Part shown: positions 47,333-47,881 of the stretch, in pieces
Layout of the letters: every line of letters starts with the position of its first letter
Numbering within the stretch: the stretch's first letter is position 1
NCBI GenBank assembly: GCA_964383855.1
Contig: CAYLIP010000015.1
Coordinates: 1-47,881 of the forward strand
Source: CAZHAC01 sp964383855
GTDB taxonomy: Bacteria; Chloroflexota; Dormibacteria; Dormibacterales; Dormibacteraceae
DNA: 47,881 nucleotides
Direction: 5' to 3'
Translations under genes and position numbers: made by a program
The notes under the pieces: generated by a model
What the model was told of the DNA's origin: nothing
Databases searched by the model: none
Seen by the model: the letters and a program-made list of their open reading frames with translations, nothing else

Positions 47333-47881
47333 GTCCAACGGCGAGGTCCTGAACGACTCCGGCCTCCCGCTCAAGCGCTTCTACGCGCCGCCCGACGCCG
47401 GCGAGCCGGACCCCGCGCCTGGCGAGTTCCCCTACACGCGCGGCATCCGCGCCGAAATGTACCGCGGCCGGCTCTGGACCATGCGGCAGTACGCCGGCTT
47501 TGGGACGGCGCGGGAATCGAACGAGCGCTACCGCTTCCTGCTCAAGCAGGGCCAGACCGGGCTCTCGGTTGCCTTCGATCTACCGACCCAGATCGGATAC
47601 GACTCCGACCATCCGATGGCGCGCGGCGAGGTGGGCAAGGTGGGCGTCGCCATCGACAGCCTGCGCGACATGGAGATCCTGCTCGAGGCCATCCCGGTGG
47701 CGGAGATCTCCACCTCGATGACCATCAACGCCACGGCGTCGATGCTGCTGCTGCTCTACCAGCTGGTGGCCGAGCAGCAGGGCACGCCGCCCGAGAAGAT
47801 CACGGGCACGGTCCAGAACGACATCCTCAAGGAGTACGCGGCCCGGGGGACGTACATCTTCCCGCCCGAGCCGTCTATGCG
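47325..47881 (+). CDS. Methylmalonyl-CoA mutase large subunit, N-terminal part (truncated by window end)
   Basis: 185 residues are visible before the window ends. 'GEFPYTRGIRAEMYRGRLW', 'TMRQYAGFGTARESNERYRF', 'GQTGLSVAFDLPTQIGYDSD', 'AEISTSMTINATASMLLLLY' and 'GTVQNDILKEYAARGTYIFP' are the TIM-barrel substrate-binding blocks of the B12-dependent mutase. It converts methylmalonyl-CoA to succinyl-CoA. The B12-binding domain may be on this chain further on or on a separate subunit; not visible. It overlaps the epimerase stop by 8 bases. Isobutyryl-CoA mutase is a close alternative, but the epimerase argues against it. Confidence 0.94.
   Translation, partial: MPESNGEVLNDSGLPLKRFYAPPDAGEPDPAPGEFPYTRGIRAEMYRGRLWTMRQYAGFGTARESNERYRFLLKQGQTGLSVAFDLPTQIGYDSDHPMARGEVGKVGVAIDSLRDMEILLEAIPVAEISTSMTINATASMLLLLYQLVAEQQGTPPEKITGTVQNDILKEYAARGTYIFPPEPSM

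Noticed and set aside
1..47881. tRNA genes, rRNA, CRISPR arrays, insertion sequences, prophage or toxin-antitoxin pairs
   Set aside because: I looked in all gaps and for characteristic proteins and found none; gaps are too short for most of these.

Overview
The window is a dense, high-GC bacterial chromosome segment with almost no intergenic space. I see no insertion sequence, prophage, CRISPR array, tRNA or rRNA. Gene content points to a free-living aerobic or facultative member of the Terrabacteria side of the tree, such as an actinobacterium-, Chloroflexota- or Dormibacterota-like soil lineage. The supporting genes are a complete classical menaquinone set, Lgt, an FtsH-like protease, methylmalonyl-CoA mutase and epimerase, and a YedY-like molybdoenzyme. 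Many first genes of transcription units have a -10-like hexamer only 6-11 bases before a GTG, ATG or TTG start. This suggests leaderless mRNAs are common. Genes inside operons are joined by 4-base ATGA or GTGA overlaps. I cannot assign a genus.

Layout. 1-8065: an acyl-CoA ligase fragment, then menE, menB, menA, menC, menH, menD and menF. Together they run chorismate -> isochorismate -> SEPHCHC -> SHCHC -> OSB -> OSB-CoA -> DHNA-CoA -> prenylated naphthoquinone. They lie on alternating strands with overlapping ends and starts. 8062-15635 (minus strand): a tandem-domain MerR regulator, an HtrA-like lipoprotein protease, a lytic transglycosylase, a divergent FtsH-like AAA protease, a DUF5317-type membrane protein and an M20 amidohydrolase. 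14871-21152: a signalling island with a REC-winged-helix regulator, a 34-residue exported peptide, a REC-only protein, a 1330-residue soluble multi-GAF histidine kinase and a translationally coupled degenerate kinase that keeps its histidine. Together these have the parts list of a Spo0-type phosphorelay.

21215-36092: MBL hydrolase, M23 peptidase, RlmN, a 25-residue membrane peptide, DUF72, Lgt, GltX, an S51 peptidase, a diacylglycerol kinase-like protein, an alpha/beta hydrolase, a PlsC-like acyltransferase, an SDR, a threonine dehydratase with a free-standing RAM-domain protein, and an SBP56 (methanethiol oxidase) operon with a Cys-containing leader peptide and stem-loop; then GalU. 36140-36863: a small acidic protein, a terminator, a 216-base region that folds into an elaborate RNA, and a one-TM protein. 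36877-47881: CoA transferase, DUF952 (apparent CTG start), CoaE, a YedY-like molybdoenzyme, a zinc-ribbon protein, an S9 peptidase, an acyl-CoA synthetase, and an operon of two SCP-2 proteins, 3-hydroxyacyl-CoA dehydrogenase, methylmalonyl-CoA epimerase and mutase. That operon suggests fatty-acid and propionyl-CoA catabolism.

Most unusual: (1) the phosphorelay-like island with an embedded exported peptide; (2) the structured RNA candidate at 36417-36632, whose G-U wobbles all favour the plus strand; (3) the Cys leader peptide and hairpin before SBP56; (4) the recurrent leaderless promoter pattern; (5) a 12-base perfect palindrome over the MerR promoter and a 13-base inverted repeat around the small membrane peptide start.
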